Part shown: in pieces, positions 10,752 through 23,179 of the stretch
How the letters are laid out: each line of letters opens with the position of its first letter
Numbering within the stretch: the stretch's first letter is position 1
From: Cordylochernes scorpioides
Taxonomy: Eukaryota > Arthropoda > Arachnida > Pseudoscorpiones > Chernetidae
NCBI GenBank assembly: GCA_030710605.1
Contig: CP092875.1
Location: 61,966,394-62,030,393, forward strand
DNA: 64,000 bases
Direction: 5' to 3'
Program-made: the position numbers and the translations under genes
Notes under the pieces: generated by a model
What the model was told of the DNA's origin: nothing
The model's database searches: none
What the model saw: only the letters and a program-made list of their open reading frames with translations

Positions 10752-11202
10752 AAATAGAAATTAATTTTTAATGAGTCCTTTAGATTAATTCCTTTTATAA
10801 GTAGTCTCCTCTGCAATATAGTTGACAACCTCTTTTTTCTGATTTATTTTCATAAACTTTTTACTAATGTCTATAGTTTCTTACCTCAAAGGAATTTTTT
10901 TGTATTAGTTGTTTGTTAATACACTATTATCAATTATTTAGATTTTGGACTTTTCTTTATTCACTAAATTCTCCCATTTCTCTATACATAAATTTTGTAC
11001 ATTTTCAGTGGCTGTCATCGCCTCTGTAATACCTTTTTACCGGTAAGGTTGTATTTAAACAACAATCGACTGTGTAAATTTGATTTTTAAAACGGTCGAA
11101 TTATCGGAAGTGTCGAATTATTGATAGTGTCGAATTACAGTTTGATAGGCTATAGTTCAGGACATCAAAACATGGTCAATCTATACTTTTAAAGTCTCTG
11201 CA

Positions 11203-11247
11203 GGCCCTTTGGGTAAACCCTGGGCGTTGCCCGGGTCACTCGGCTAG
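11203..11247 (+). other. Helitron 3' terminal hairpin and CTAG end
   Basis: CCTGGGCGTTGCCCGGG forms a short stem, then tcactcggCTAG, then T. The same design occurs at 29140, 39021 and (minus) 62543. An alternative start TCTATAC at 11180 would define a 68-bp mini-Helitron, but the simpler reading is the end of the large element. Confidence 0.8.
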
Positions 11248-12965
11248 TTAATATATATATAATAATAAAATAATATATTTTTGGGGAAATTGTGAATTGT
11301 CTCTTCTATATATATATTAATACACTAACAGAGGTTTCAGTTCTAAAGTTTTGAGCAATCCCCTCCAAAGATACTGAGCTATACATAGCGATCTATATAC
11401 TAAAATATTCCTTATTTTCTGCCTCGTGTGTAGAATTTATTTTTATTCTCCAGATGTTAGTATTTATATTCATTTTTTATTTATTCAATTTTTCAATCAT
11501 AGATATTTTTCTTTCAAAATTTATTTTATTTATTTATCATCACCGAAATGTTTTGTTTACAAAACATGTGCTTTTGTATTATTGATTTCTATCAATTTAT
11601 AATGGTATATATATTTCATGTTTCTAAATTTATTGTTACTCACTTTTATCATGATTGTTAGTGTAGATTTATTTCATATTTTTACTATTATTAATTTTAC
11701 ATGCAAAACGCTTTCGAGAGTAAACACATATTCCAAAATATCTGTTATACAGTATTTCAATAATCTGATTCCAATACTATCCCACATATCTTCTATAAAT
11801 ATAATACACTAACAGAGGTTTCAGTTGTGTAGTTTCAAGCAATCTCCTACAAAAATACTGAACTATACATAGCGATCTATTTACTAAAATATGTGTTCTT
11901 TTTTGCTTCGTGTATTGCACCTATTTTAAAAAAATCAACAAATATTAGTAGTTTTATTTTTTAATTTATTCAATTTTTCAATCGTAGATTTTTTGCTTCA
12001 AATTTCACTTTATATATTTATCATCACTAAATTGCTTTGTTTTTTAAAATAGCGCGTTTTTATTATAGAATTATATCAATTTTAATGGTACATTTTTTTG
12101 GGGTTTATAAATAAATTGTTAATTACTGCCTATAATCGAAATCCTTCTCTGTATAAATTTTCCTTGGTGATCTACTCTGGATTGTCAGGATTTATCCGTG
12201 TGCGTATCTGTGAACGAATATATATGCTATGCTTAGAAACTATTTTATTTAACCTTTCTTGTAATTATACTTCTAAGAAATTAAAATATACCCATTTCAA
12301 TTTCAAGCCATTATCTATGCTTAACGTGCCCTTAGGGTAAAGTTCAGTAGACGCTCTCAAAACATTAAACTCAGGGTTCATACTATAAAGAGTTTGTACA
12401 AAGGTTTCAACCTCCGTGAATTTTATAATACAAATATCTGCACATAGTGATCATGGAATGAAGTTTTTGTTGATTATTCTCAATTTTTCTGTGTTTTCCA
12501 GTTCTGCCGGCAATACACGTGCCTCATCAGAGCTAGAGTTTCAAAACAACTGCGTTTTTATTGGTAATAACATTTTTAAAAAATTATTCTCACCTTATAG
12601 CCATTTCTCTTAATTTTTAACCTTATTGAATATTACTCGACTAATGCCGAAGATAGATTTGCCTACGAATATTTTCTACAGGTAAACTTCGTATAATTAG
12701 TTAAACGTATAACGAATCTAAAGTTAACGAAGGAGCCTCTTTTATTATACTTTTGCAAGCTTTCGAACCTTTCGGTTCTTCCACAGGCGTGGCTAGTATG
12801 ACTACACTAACACTTGTTGTTAGTGTAGTCATACTAGCCACGCCTGTGGAAGAACCGAAAGGTTCGAAAGCTTGCAAAAGTATAATAAAAGAGGCTCCTT
12901 CGTAAAACTACGAATATTTATTTATGATTTTTCATATTGTAAATTTTGTTAATTTTTCAAGATAT
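11248..12965. repeat. Duplicated segment, copy A, second part
   Basis: Collinear with 32047-33403 plus 34734-35040 of copy B. It contains two Helitron-5'-like blocks (ctatatatatattaatacac at about 11308 and ctataaatataatacactaa at about 11790), homologous to the 5' end at 1790. No gene found; open frames are AT-rich noise. Confidence 0.85.
12674..12907. mobile_element. Foldback insertion with ~86-bp inverted arms
   Basis: Arms 12729-12812 and 12818-12902 are complementary except for one single-base indel, with a 5-base loop. An 11-bp repeat ctacgaatatt flanks the insertion (12663-12673 and 12908-12918), and copy B has only one such sequence (about 34979), so the insertion is absent there. 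No coding capacity. Confidence 0.8.
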
Positions 12966-13260
12966 TTCTCCTCTCTCTCTCTCTCTCTCGACCGTGCGGC
13001 CGCGCGGCGCGCGAGCTCCGCGTTTTTTCGGGATGGAGATGGGCGATATGGAGAGGGGCGGTCCCTATGGGGTGTTGGCGGGGAGCCGGCATCATGACCT
13101 GCAGGATGGTTTTGGTTCCATCATTGTGGAGGAGGGGGGACGTCGAGATGGCGACGGAAAATAGTTCAGCAGAATATCGCATAAATTTAAAAAAGTAGAC
13201 GGACATGTAAATTCGTCTACAAAGAACGGCAGCGATGCAAATCAGGCTGCGGAAACAATC

Positions 13261-14654
13261 GTGAAAAATGTCAACTGGGCGGATCAAGTGGACGCCGCGG
13301 AGAAGGATGAAGATCCTACACCTTTCATCCAAGTGAAAAAAAGGAAAGCGTCACCTCCTAAAAAGCCAGCCGACCAAGGTTGCGAAGTCGGATTCCAGCG
13401 CTCCAAAGCCAGCTGGGAAGACACGAGTTTTCAACAGGAATCCCGTGGCAGCCATCAAAAACACCAGGCAACAGCAGCAGATCAACAAGGCCAGATCTGC
13501 AGCAGCATCCTTCGATCAGGGCTGCTTTATTGAATGGTGCCCGGATTTCGATCACCTGTGCTACATGAGGGCCTTGGAGGAGAAGCTGGGAAGGGGATCC
13601 GTTTTCCAGCTCATGAGAATGTCTGGCCACATGCTGGCCAGTCTGTCCAGTGTGGAGAAGGCCGAGCGCCTGATCGAGGATGGACTTACGATCGGAGACA
13701 CCATCCTCAGAGCGTTCCCCTATAGGAAAAGGGCGGAAAAAAATAATAATCGGGAACCTCCCCATCGCCGTAAAGGAGGAGGACATAGTCGCGACCCTGC
13801 GGCCATACTGCAAGGTCGTCTCTCTGGCCTTCGAGATTGTCAACTGCGAGGGCTACTCCTGGGCGACAGGCAATAGAGAGGCCTTCATCCTCATGAATGA
13901 TGGCATGAAGCTCCACCAGCTCCCTGGAAAAGTGGATATCAAGTCCAAGGGAGAAACAACACCTGCCTTCATCACGCACGGCGTGAAATGCAGCATGTGC
14001 CATCGCCAGGGACACCGGCGAGCCAGCTGCCCCAGGAGAGACAGGGAGGAACGCCCCACTCAACAACAAACACCCAGTAAGGACACAGCGCGCCTTCCTC
14101 CTACCACTCAGACACCGTCCTCTGCAGCACTTGCCGTGACTCCCCCAGCAGCGCTTGGCAGGCCTCAGGAGACCCCCTCCAAAAGTGTCTCGGCTCCCGC
14201 GGCGTCCACTCCCGTCCAACCAACGCCTGCTACAAGCGCCGCAAAACCACCAGCGGAAGGGGTGTCTTTCTCCAGCAAAGCTAGCGAGGCTAAGTTAGCT
14301 GTTCCTACCCCGCCCCTCCCTTCTGTTCCCAGAGTGCAGGAGGAAAGCTCTCGGGAGGAAGAAACGCCGAAGAAGGCATCTTTGGCTCTTGAGCAGCTGA
14401 AGCCAGTCCTTGAGCGACTCCCTGACACCATATTCAAGGACATTGAAACGGCGGGCGTTGGGAGAGGAAGGGTGATGCAGGCAATCGCCAACAAAGGCCC
14501 TACGAAGGCGCTGATCGCTGCCCTGAATCCCGAGCAGGCGGCCTGCCTGACTGACCTCACCACCAAGTTAATTTACAATTTAGAGGATAAGGCCTGCCTC
14601 CTCTACAAGCGGCTCACCACCATCAGAGCTGCAGCTAATAGAGGGATGTCATGA
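13261..14654 (+). pseudogene. LINE ORF1 protein (frameshifted)
   Basis: Coding signal moves between frames: 13261-~13375, then ~13380-13740, then 13740-14654, so at least two single-base shifts are needed; one lies at an A7 run (about 13737-13743). The last part contains a CCHC zinc knuckle CSMCHRQGHRRASC (about 13988-14030), then a Pro/Ser/Thr-rich linker and a helical C-terminus. ORF1 proteins of this kind bind element RNA. The stop TGA overlaps the ORF2 start in ATGA (14651-14654), suggesting coupled translation. Homopolymer shifts may be assembly errors. Confidence 0.7.
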
Positions 14655-17600
14655 GCTTCCGCATGGCATGCCTCAATGTGCGCGGCATTGCCGTTCGCGA
14701 AAGGAGTGTGGAGTTGTGCTGCTTCCTTAAGCAGCACGCAGTTGATGTCGCGTTCGTCCAGGAGACGAACGTGCTGGCCCTGAACAATGTCCGGGACCTT
14801 TGCCTGGGCTACAGCGCCGTCTTCGCGCCATCATCGACACCCAGGGGATCCGGCCTCGCCGTCATCGTGGCGCCGGGAGTCACCGTCCTCTGGCATCGTG
14901 TCCTGTGGCCAGGCAAGATTGCCATCGCCAGCGTCAAGATCCGGGGTCTCGAGACCCGCGTCATCAACTGCCACCTCTCCCACACTCCCGAAGAACGGCA
15001 TCTCCAACTGCAGATCATCGCAGAGGAAGCCATCAGAGAAGATGCGTGGGCCCTCGGCGACATCAACATCTCCGAGGAGTCTTCGAGCGACATCGGGTCT
15101 GGAGCCGTGGAAGCCTTCGCGGAACTCCTGGACCGGACCGCCCTCGTCGACATCGCCGCCATCTTCGATGCCGCGCACCTGCCTACCAGGGTCGCCAGTT
15201 ATGGAAGCCGGGTTGACGCCGCCCGTCTGGATCGAGTCCTTATACCATCAAGACTCTCTGGGCGCGTCACCCGTTACTGGACCCTCAATTACCGCAACTC
15301 GGACCACCGTGCCATCCTTCTCCAAGTGGGGGATCCCCCTTCACCGTCTGCGCCATCCATCTCCGCGCTACTGCGATCAGCGCCAGTCATCGAGAGGATT
15401 GAGGCGCTTCTTAGTGAAGCTTCGCGGGAAATCGAGGGCAACCCTACTGGAGATCTATGGGGAAAATGGGGAAAATTGAAGCGGGAACTCGTTGAAGACA
15501 TCAAGTGCCTCTACGTTTCCCGCGTTGAAGATGAGGACTACGTCACCAGGGCAAGTCGGTTTCTTCGCTCCAGGCTCGAGGCTGAGACCGTGGAGGCGGA
15601 CTACCCTTCACTGCCTGAACTTGGGCGTGCCCTGCGTGTCCGACAACATCGCGCGGAACTGACGACCGTCTTCGACGCCCAGGGGAACCTCTTCGAGGGA
15701 ATGAGCCTGAGGCGCTACGTCTTCAACTCCTTCAGAGAGCGCTTCAACGGCTCTACCTGCAGCCCGGAGGACATCGCTGGGTTCTTGGAGGGAGCTACTG
15801 AATGCATCATTCTGGAGGACAGTGACCCGCTTCATCGAGCAGATATCTCCTTGAATGAGGTGGAAGTTGCCATCAGCCGTCTGCCTCAAGGGAAAGCGGC
15901 TGGTTGGGATGGCATACCTTGCGAGCTTGTCAAGGGCTTCAAGGACTTCTTCGGTGGAGTCATACATCAAGTCCTCGCCGAATCCAAGCTTCGCGGGACT
16001 CTTCCAGAATCATCGAGGAGGAATATCATCTGCCTCGTCCCCAAAGCGCACGGTGGTCCGGGCCTAAGCGGATACCGGCCCATTTCACTTCCGACGGCGG
16101 ACTACAGAATCGTCAGCGGCGTTCTTCTGGGTCGTCTACGTCGCCACCTTCCAGCTATCGTGCCGGATTGCCAGACCTACGCCGTTCCGGGAAGATGTCC
16201 CTCCTGGAACATCGCGTGCGTGTCTGACGAGGTGGCCCTGGCCTTCAAGAACAAGACGCCGCTGGCAGTCATCTCCACCGACCTGCAGTCCGCCTTTGAC
16301 AACGTGGACCGAGAGTTCCTGGCCTCCCAGCTACGCACCATCGGCCTGCCTCCGCCCTTCATGGAATGGCTCCACCTGCTCTACGCGGAGGCCGACGCTA
16401 CCATCAAGGTGAACGGAAACTTCACCCGCCCATTCAAAATGCGCAGAGGGCTTCGGCAGGGTTGTGCCTGCAGCGCAGCCCTTTTCTCCATCTTTACGGG
16501 TCCCCTCCTGCGCCACTTGGAGAGAATTCTCGGAAGAGGAATCGTCCTGGCGTACGCCGATGACATTCTCCTGCTGATCCGCGAGAATTGACAGTTTGAG
16601 AGAGTCAAGACCATCTTTGACGAATTCCGGCGTGCGTCGGGAGTCAGCGTCAACTTCCCGAAAAGTAAAGGACTGTGGTGCGGCGCCTGGAGGGACCGTG
16701 CCGACTCTCCGCTGGGCATCTCGTGGTCCGCATCCTCCATCACGGTGCTGGGCTGCGAAATAACATCAGGCCATGGAACCTCGGTCCAGGACAATCACCT
16801 GCTGGGCATCTTGGAGAGGGCGATTTCCAGATGGTCCCCATTTGTCCGCGGCTTCTCCCTGGTGGGGCGGGCGAGAGCGGCCAACTCGCTAGTACTGGCG
16901 GCGGTGCTCCACCATCTGCACGGCGACCTGCCCGGTGATGCCACTATCGCCAAACTGCAGGCCAGGCTGACGCGGTTCGTCTGGGGATCCTGCCATCGCG
17001 CCGCCTGGCTCCCGGGAGGTCTACTGGCACGTCCTGTGTCCGTCGGTGGCGTTGGACTCCTCGACATCAGGACCCAACTCCAGCTCGCCTGCTTCAAGGG
17101 GGTCCAGGCTGCATCCAGAAATGGAGGCAAGAACGCCTACTCTTGGCTGGTGGAGTCTGGAGCCTGGATAACCCCCTTGTCCTCGGGTTCCTGGTTGCTG
17201 CCTCGCCGCCGCCGGCTGCTGGATCTATGGGGGCAGGCCTCCTCCATCCTGGGCCTGAACCATCGGGTGTTGCCTGCTCCCACTCTACTGAACCTGCCCC
17301 TCGTCGGTGTCTGCAGGTTCCTGGCGACGCCATCGCTTCGGGCTCCCTCTAGATGGAGAGGAGTTCGCGTCCGCGACCTGGCAGGCCCTGCTCCGCCGCC
17401 CATCGCCAGGCTTACAAGAAGCGCCTGCGAAGATGCAGCTGCTCTTGGGGCATTTTGCCAACGCCTGGTGGCGGACAACGCGACGAGCGTCTACAGGGAG
17501 CGGACCTTGGAGGAAGCCGTGGTGCTGCGCGGGACGGCTACGCCGTTCCTGCGCATTAGCACACGCACTGCGCGTCGAATGTTGGAGCGTCCCCGCCTGG

Positions 17601-18062
17601 CTGCCCTTCCCATCTCACGGTTTCTCCGGCGTGCTATCCGCCAGTACGCCATGCTCATCTCTCCGCCGCTGCTCCTTCGGGGGCCATGCGGCGGACATCG
17701 CTCTGCGGCTGGCCCTGCACGCCCTGCCTCATCCGGGGCATCCGGCGTCTACCCGGCCTGTCTGCATCGCCTGCGGCTCCAACGACCTGTCGCTGGCCCA
17801 CCGCTACTGGTTCTGCAGCGCCGTCCGTCCTCTCATTCGAAAGGCCTTCTCCATCATCGGGCGGCCGCCGGACCTGCAGTCCTGGATCTTCGCGGTGGGC
17901 CTCGAGGACCACGCCATCACCATCTCCTCGGCGGCAAAGCACGCGATCTACGTCTTCTTCGTAGATCGCGAAATGCGTGGTGTCGCTGGAGACCCGCTGG
18001 CGATCTTCCATCACACTCTGCAGCGGTGGCAGAGGCGCCATGTACATAGTTGTATTTTTTAA
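14651..18062 (+). pseudogene. LINE ORF2: endonuclease-reverse transcriptase (two lesions)
   Basis: The ATG at 14651 opens an apurinic-type endonuclease (LNVRG, VQETN, NCHLSH, GDINIS, RLDRVLI, SDHRAIL; about 1-235), then RT (GWDGIPCELVKG, YRPISL, STDLQSAFDNVD, RQGCACSAALFS, YADD at about residue 635). A TGA at 16589-16591 breaks the frame; the same frame resumes at once and runs to about 17676. There, in a G-rich run, it shifts to the frame ending at 18062, which holds a Cys/His motif CIACGSNDLSLAHRYWFC. Only two lesions in 3.4 kb suggest a fairly young copy or assembly errors. Confidence 0.85.
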
Positions 18063-18193
18063 TCATTTTTAAAATCATTTTTTATTATACCCATCATCCT
18101 CATTGTAAATTTCTCATTTTCTCATAATTAGTGCGGACTGTGCACTTTACATGTATTGACAAGATGTCAATAAAAATATGATAATTGTCATTG

Positions 18194-21100
18194 TCTCTCT
18201 CTCTCTCGTTTAACTTATTATTTACCTAAGGGTTAGATTTATTCCTAATATTTCCTGTAATGAAACACAGTTTTGTATTTTATACCTCTCTGCCAGAATA
18301 ATTATTCATTTTAAAATGATGTTTAAAAGTAATAAACGAAAAATATTATTTATAAAAATTTCTTTATATGGATATCAGAGAAATTCTGTTTCCCAAGGGA
18401 CAAATGAAGATCAAGGTCAAACTGATAAAATTCACTGAGTTTCAAACATTTCATTTTTTGGTAAACCAATTTTTCTAAACGATCTCTTTCCGAGTGAATG
18501 TTTTCCAATAGAAAACTATTTTAATAAATGGTATTATAATAATGATTTTTTATATATCATACTGCTCTGAAAATATTTTGAATGAAATATAGTCAAATAT
18601 TTTAGAGTCCGAAAATGATTATGTTGGTAATATTGGTGAATTAAATATTTTCATAACACGAATACTAATCCCATATATAAAATCATAATAAAAAGTATAT
18701 TTTTAAAAACGATATTCTCTTGTTCAAACTTTATCTGAGGGAAAGCTGGGGAGAACCGAGTAATAAGGCTATTTTACCTAATAAAAGCTGTTCTATGCAC
18801 GAATTCATTAGTAATTATAAGAATAATTTGAAATTGCGAAAATTTGTATCTCAAATTCATGCAAAACCTCTTTCCTCTTATTTAAAGCAAAGGAAATAAA
18901 ATCGGTTTAAATTGATGTTTTCTAAAGAGAGTGAACGTTATCTTCCATTCAAAATATTATACATATTTTATGTCGAACAAATTTTTCTCTCGTTTTATAT
19001 AGTAGTTTTATCTGATTAAAATTGATGCATTATATATAACGAAAGCTATTAACGGACAACTCTTAATGAATTCCACATTGATATATTATCGATAAACTGC
19101 ATAGCATATAACACTGAATATTCTAATTTTGCATATTTTCCTTTTGAGCCTTAGAATGGTTTAAGGCTATTCAATTTTAATAGATAACTTTTTTCGCAAT
19201 TCAAGTTAAATTTGTTCACATACCTTTCTAGTTTATATAGTATCTATGTATGTATATATGTATATTTATATGTATATGTATGTATTTGAATATAATATAA
19301 TGTTGCAGAAAGATGGTATTCAGGTACCAAAAGAAGCACCTCTCCCTTCAAATATGTATTTAAACAATTAATTATATTTATCACCCAAGTAAGTGTGTGG
19401 ATATAGCAATAAAGATATGAAAAAACTTTTAAAAATGAAATAACGAATTTTTCGGATAATTTCTGCTAATAAAACATTTTAAACTCAAATTTAATTTAAA
19501 GGATACAAGAAACCAGAAAGTATATGGAGTAATGACTGGAGTAAAAGCCCTTTGTCACTGAATGTAAAGGTTTAGGATTTGAGGGGTGAGAATCAACTTG
19601 GGTATAAGCGTTCTGATGACCAATAATAATAATACAGCCACAAAATAGGCATTTACCTATTAAATATCTTGATAGAGATTGAATAATATTCAGAATGAAT
19701 AACAAAATAAAAACATTACTATTTGAGCAGATATAAAAGTGAAGAAGAAAAGCGAAAGGTAAGAAACAACCTGGGTATAAACGTTCTGATGGCCAATGAT
19801 AATAATACAGCCCCAAAATAGACATTGAATCTTTAAAGATCTTGATGGATTCAATAATATTCAGAAAGAATAACAAAAAACATTACTATTTAAACAGATA
19901 TAAAAGTGAAGAAGAAAAGCGAGTGGTAAAAATCAACCTGAGTATAAACGTTCCGATGACCAATGATAATAATACAGCCCCAAAATATACATTGAATCTT
20001 TAAATATCTTCAGAGAAAGAAAGAATAAAAAAAAAACATTACTATATAAGCAGATATAAAAGTGAAGAAGAAAAGCGAATGGTAAGAAACCACCTGGGTA
20101 TAGGCATAGAATATTTAAAGACATTGATAGATTCAATAATATTCAGAAAGAATAACAAAAAACATTACTATCTAAGGGGATATAAAAGTGAAGATGAAAA
20201 GCGAAAGGTAAGAAACAAGTGGTAAGAAATGTTAAGAGGCCAATTACAAGAAGTGATAGGGCCGTGGTTAGAGGTGAAATATTTGGAAGTGTCACTTTAA
20301 TAATGGATTAATTAGATAAAATCAGATATAAAAGTGAAAAAAGAAAAGCGAGTGGTAAGAAACAACCTGGGTATAAACGTTCTGATGGTCAATGATAATA
20401 ATACAGCCCCAAAATAGGCATTGAATCTTCAAAGATCTTGATAGATTCAATAATATTCATAAAGAAAAAATAACAAAAAAAAAACTACTATCAAAGCAAA
20501 TATAAAAGTGAAGAAGAAAAGCGAAAATGGTAAGAAACAAGAATAATGCATTGAAAAATAGGCATTGAATCTTTAAAGATCTTGAGAGATTCAATAATAT
20601 TCATAAAGAAAGAATAACAACAAAAAAAAAACAATACTATCTAAGCATAAATAAAAGTGAAGAAGAAGAGCGAGTGGTAAGAAACAACTTCGGTATAGGC
20701 ATTGAAAAATAGACATTGAATCTTTAAAGATCTTGATAAATTCAATTATAGTCAGAAAAAAAGAATAACAACAAAAAACCAATACTATCGAAGCTGATAT
20801 AAAAATGAAGAAAAAAGCGAGTGGTAAGAAACAACCTGGGTATAGGCATTGAAAAATAGGAATTGAATCTTCAAATATCTTGATAGATTCAAAAATATTC
20901 ATACAGAAAGAATAACAAAAAAAAAAAAACAAATACTATCTAAGCAGATATAAAAGTGAAGAAGAAAAGCGAGTGGTAAGAAACAACCTAGGTATAGACA
21001 TTGAATCTTTAAAGATCTTGACGGTTTCAATAATATTTAGAAATAATAACAAAAAAAAAAAAACAATACCATCTAAGCAGATATAAAAGTGAAGAAGAAA

Positions 21101-21911
21101 GGCGAGTGGTAAGAAATGCTAAGAGGCCAATTACAAGAAGTGATAGGGCCGTGGTTAGAGGTGAAATATTTGGAGGCCTCACTTTAATAATGGATTAATT
21201 AGAGCTGAGTTAGCTTCATATTTATGGAGCCATTCCACCTAATGGGAACCGCTGCTTATTTTAATATTTTTATTCGGCCTTCCAGCTCTTTTTTTAATTT
21301 CTTCGTCATTAGGAACACTTTCAAAAAGGAGTTTGACGTTTAAGTGTAGTATGAAATATTATCTCTGTCTGGAAGTTTATATTTTCTCCTTATATCATCT
21401 TTTTTAATCCTAATTTTTCTGACAGTATCCTCATTGTGAAATGTTTTAAGTGTCATTTTGTCTATTTTTTAAATTTAAATATTAAATATTTATGTTTATG
21501 GTATTCTATATAGAATATGTACCTCTTTTTTTAAATCTGGTATGTTTTGCAGTATTTGAATTATTCGCTTTTAAATAATTGAATATTGCATTCTTCTATG
21601 TATAATTAAAAATTAAATTGTTTTAAATAATTCAATCGTTTTACAAGTATATTCTGTATTTTAGTGAATTACAAGGTTAATGGAATAAATAAAGTCCACT
21701 TTGTTATCAATTTTTTTAAAATATATTTTGAGATGAAAATAATAAAATTTTGGTATGATAATAAAGGCTCTGCATTGATTGATTTGCAATAATATTCTTA
21801 ATTTTGAGCCCACTTTGTTATTAAAAATATTTTATTTTTCACACTTCTTGAGTTGAAAACAATTCAATTCGGTATGAATTAAAAAAGGTCTGTATTGAGA
21901 TGGACTTATCA
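18194..21911. repeat. Duplicated segment, copy A, third part
   Basis: Collinear with about 35040-38175 of copy B, e.g. gttttgtattttatacctct, ggatatcagagaaattctgt and tggagccattccacctaatg. It contains the satellite array at 19580-21130. No coding region recognised. Confidence 0.9.
19580..21130. repeat. Satellite array, ~10 units (copy A)
   Basis: Units of about 120-170 bp share agatataaaagtgaagaaga, gagtggtaagaaacaacctg, ggcattgaatctttaaagat and attcaataatattcagaaag. Long units also carry cgttctgatggccaatgata. Unit starts fall near 19730, 19898, 20050, 20168, 20323, 20495, 20642, 20796, 20944 and 21077. Copy B has about six units. Confidence 0.85.
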
Positions 21912-22011
21912 NNNNNNNNNNNNNNNNNNNNNNNNNNNNNNNNNNNNNNNNNNNNNNNNNNNNNNNNNNNNNNNNNNNNNNNNNNNNNNNNNNNNNNNNN
22001 NNNNNNNNNNN
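21912..22011. other. Assembly gap (100 N)
   Basis: Exactly 100 N, the usual placeholder for a gap of unknown size. It begins about 50 bp before the position where copy B meets the Helitron at 38230. Confidence 1.
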
Positions 22012-22539
22012 TTATATATATATATGCCATAATTCAAAACTATGTAAATCAATACAATCAAATTTTTGCAAACAAATTAACCACGTTACAATATGTTATG
22101 AATTGATCTATAATTGAAGTTGAACAATAACTACTATAATGATTCAGCAGTTGATTCTAATTATGTACAAGGTGTGATTTTACCTCCCAAGCAGACTCTT
22201 ATTGAATATTGCAAATTGTCCAGCCAGACCGTATATTTCTTGGTCGACTCAGTAGTTTTGAGAAAACTACTAGATCCCCACTACGATTATCACGGAAATA
22301 AATGTACAAATCCATGATGACAAAAATAAATTGCATGAATAGAAATATAGAGGAGCAATCAGTTAACTTATTTCATTGAATCTAGAATATTTAAAATCGT
22401 ATTTATTTTATTTGAAATATCGGAGGCGATATCCTAGCTTGGGATACTTACGCCTAAATACATTTTAGCAACTTATATGCAATTAATTTTATATACAATT
22501 CAATAAACAAGATTAAAACAAAATTAAAACATGAAAGAT
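22012..22539. other. AT-rich stretch, no recognised gene
   Basis: Post-gap DNA. A 67-codon open frame at 22114-22317 matches no motif I know. A short motif gcgatatcctagcttggga at about 22427 resembles the 3' region of the LINE at 33404. Confidence 0.5.
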
Positions 22540-22795
22540 TGGTTTTCTCGAACAGAAAATTTACAAAAACTATTGAATTTTATATAGATGTCTTTGTTAT
22601 ATAAAATTTCGCACATTTCTTCGAAGAGATAAAAATTATCGCTTCTGTAGCTGTGAAATATAGAACATTCTATCAATAAATGTATTTAGGTTTGGTTTTA
22701 TTTTCTACAAAAGCAGGTAGGATCATTAGTTGCCCCGATTATCGCCAGAAATTCTCCAAAATTACCATGATTTCTAATGAACTGTGCGTTTTAAA
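22540..22795 (-). pseudogene. LINE ORF2 C-terminal remnant
   Basis: Minus-strand translation gives HGNFGEFLAIIGATNDPTC then C, followed after a stop by IHLLIECSIFHSYR. This matches the Cys/His tail of R1/LOA/Jockey-like LINEs (GHGxFxxYL ... CxCG ... HxxxxC), also present at 33790-33890. Only the 3' end remains, as expected for 5' truncation. Confidence 0.55.
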
Positions 22796-23179
22796 AATTA
22801 GGACGAAAATAATAAGGAATTCCAAATGGGAAAAATCGAATTTGAGAATATATCACATTTTTACCTAATATTGAGATGAATTGAGGAAATATCTCACAGG
22901 TTGCATATTTCTAAGTTTTACCGAAGTTTTGATCTGAAACAGGAGGGCATGTGATGAATGTTTGCATGGGATCAGGTGGAGATTATGTTTCCATGTAAGG
23001 AGCTTAGAGCCGTTCGTCTTTCTTTAAACCCGCACAAATTTGAAGGCATAGCCGCCAGCAACATTCAAGCAATCCTTCTTCCTTAGCAGGAGGTAAGAAA
23101 TGAACAAAACTGCATATTCTGCTTAAGATATAAATGAATTTTAATTAGTTTTATCGTTATATATATATACTCTATTATA

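Larger units (their letters stand above)
1790..11247 (+). mobile_element. Decayed ~9.5 kb Helitron with nested insertions
   Basis: The left end starts TCTATATAG after an A (1789). The right end is a CCCGGG hairpin followed by CTAG (11244-11247) and a T, the Helitron signature: TC 5' end, hairpin plus CTRR 3' end, insertion between A and T, no target duplication. The same flanks (gtgcccatta and taatatatatataataata) are joined directly near 32040-32065 in copy B, apart from about three bases, giving an empty site. Inside are remnants of a Rep-type N-terminus and at least two degenerate copies of the PIF1-like helicase C-terminus. A SINE, a retroposon fragment and an intact Gypsy element are nested within. 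The coding capacity is destroyed. Confidence 0.75.
12990..18193 (+). mobile_element. Tx1-like LINE inserted in a (TC)n microsatellite
   Basis: A GC-rich 5.2-kb element sits in AT-rich DNA, with (CT)n on its left (12970-12989) and (TC)n on its right (18194-18207). It has ORF1 with a zinc knuckle, ORF2 with endonuclease, RT and a C-terminal Cys/His region, and a 3' end with aataaa at about 18168 and no long A tail. Copy B (about 35030-35050) lacks it. RT and post-RT motifs (YADDILLL, NFPKSKGLW, VLGCE) are of the L1/Tx1 type. The precedent I recall is Tx1-clade families that target TC-type microsatellites (Kibi/Koshi). Confidence 0.8.

Noticed and set aside
11180..11247. A complete 68-bp mini-Helitron (TCTATAC ... 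CTAG)
   Set aside because: More simply the 3' end of the 9.5-kb Helitron; the copy-B empty site fits the large element.
14787..15504. Alternative frames over LINE ORF2
   Set aside because: GC-rich coding sequence leaves other frames open; endonuclease motifs are only in the 14651 frame.
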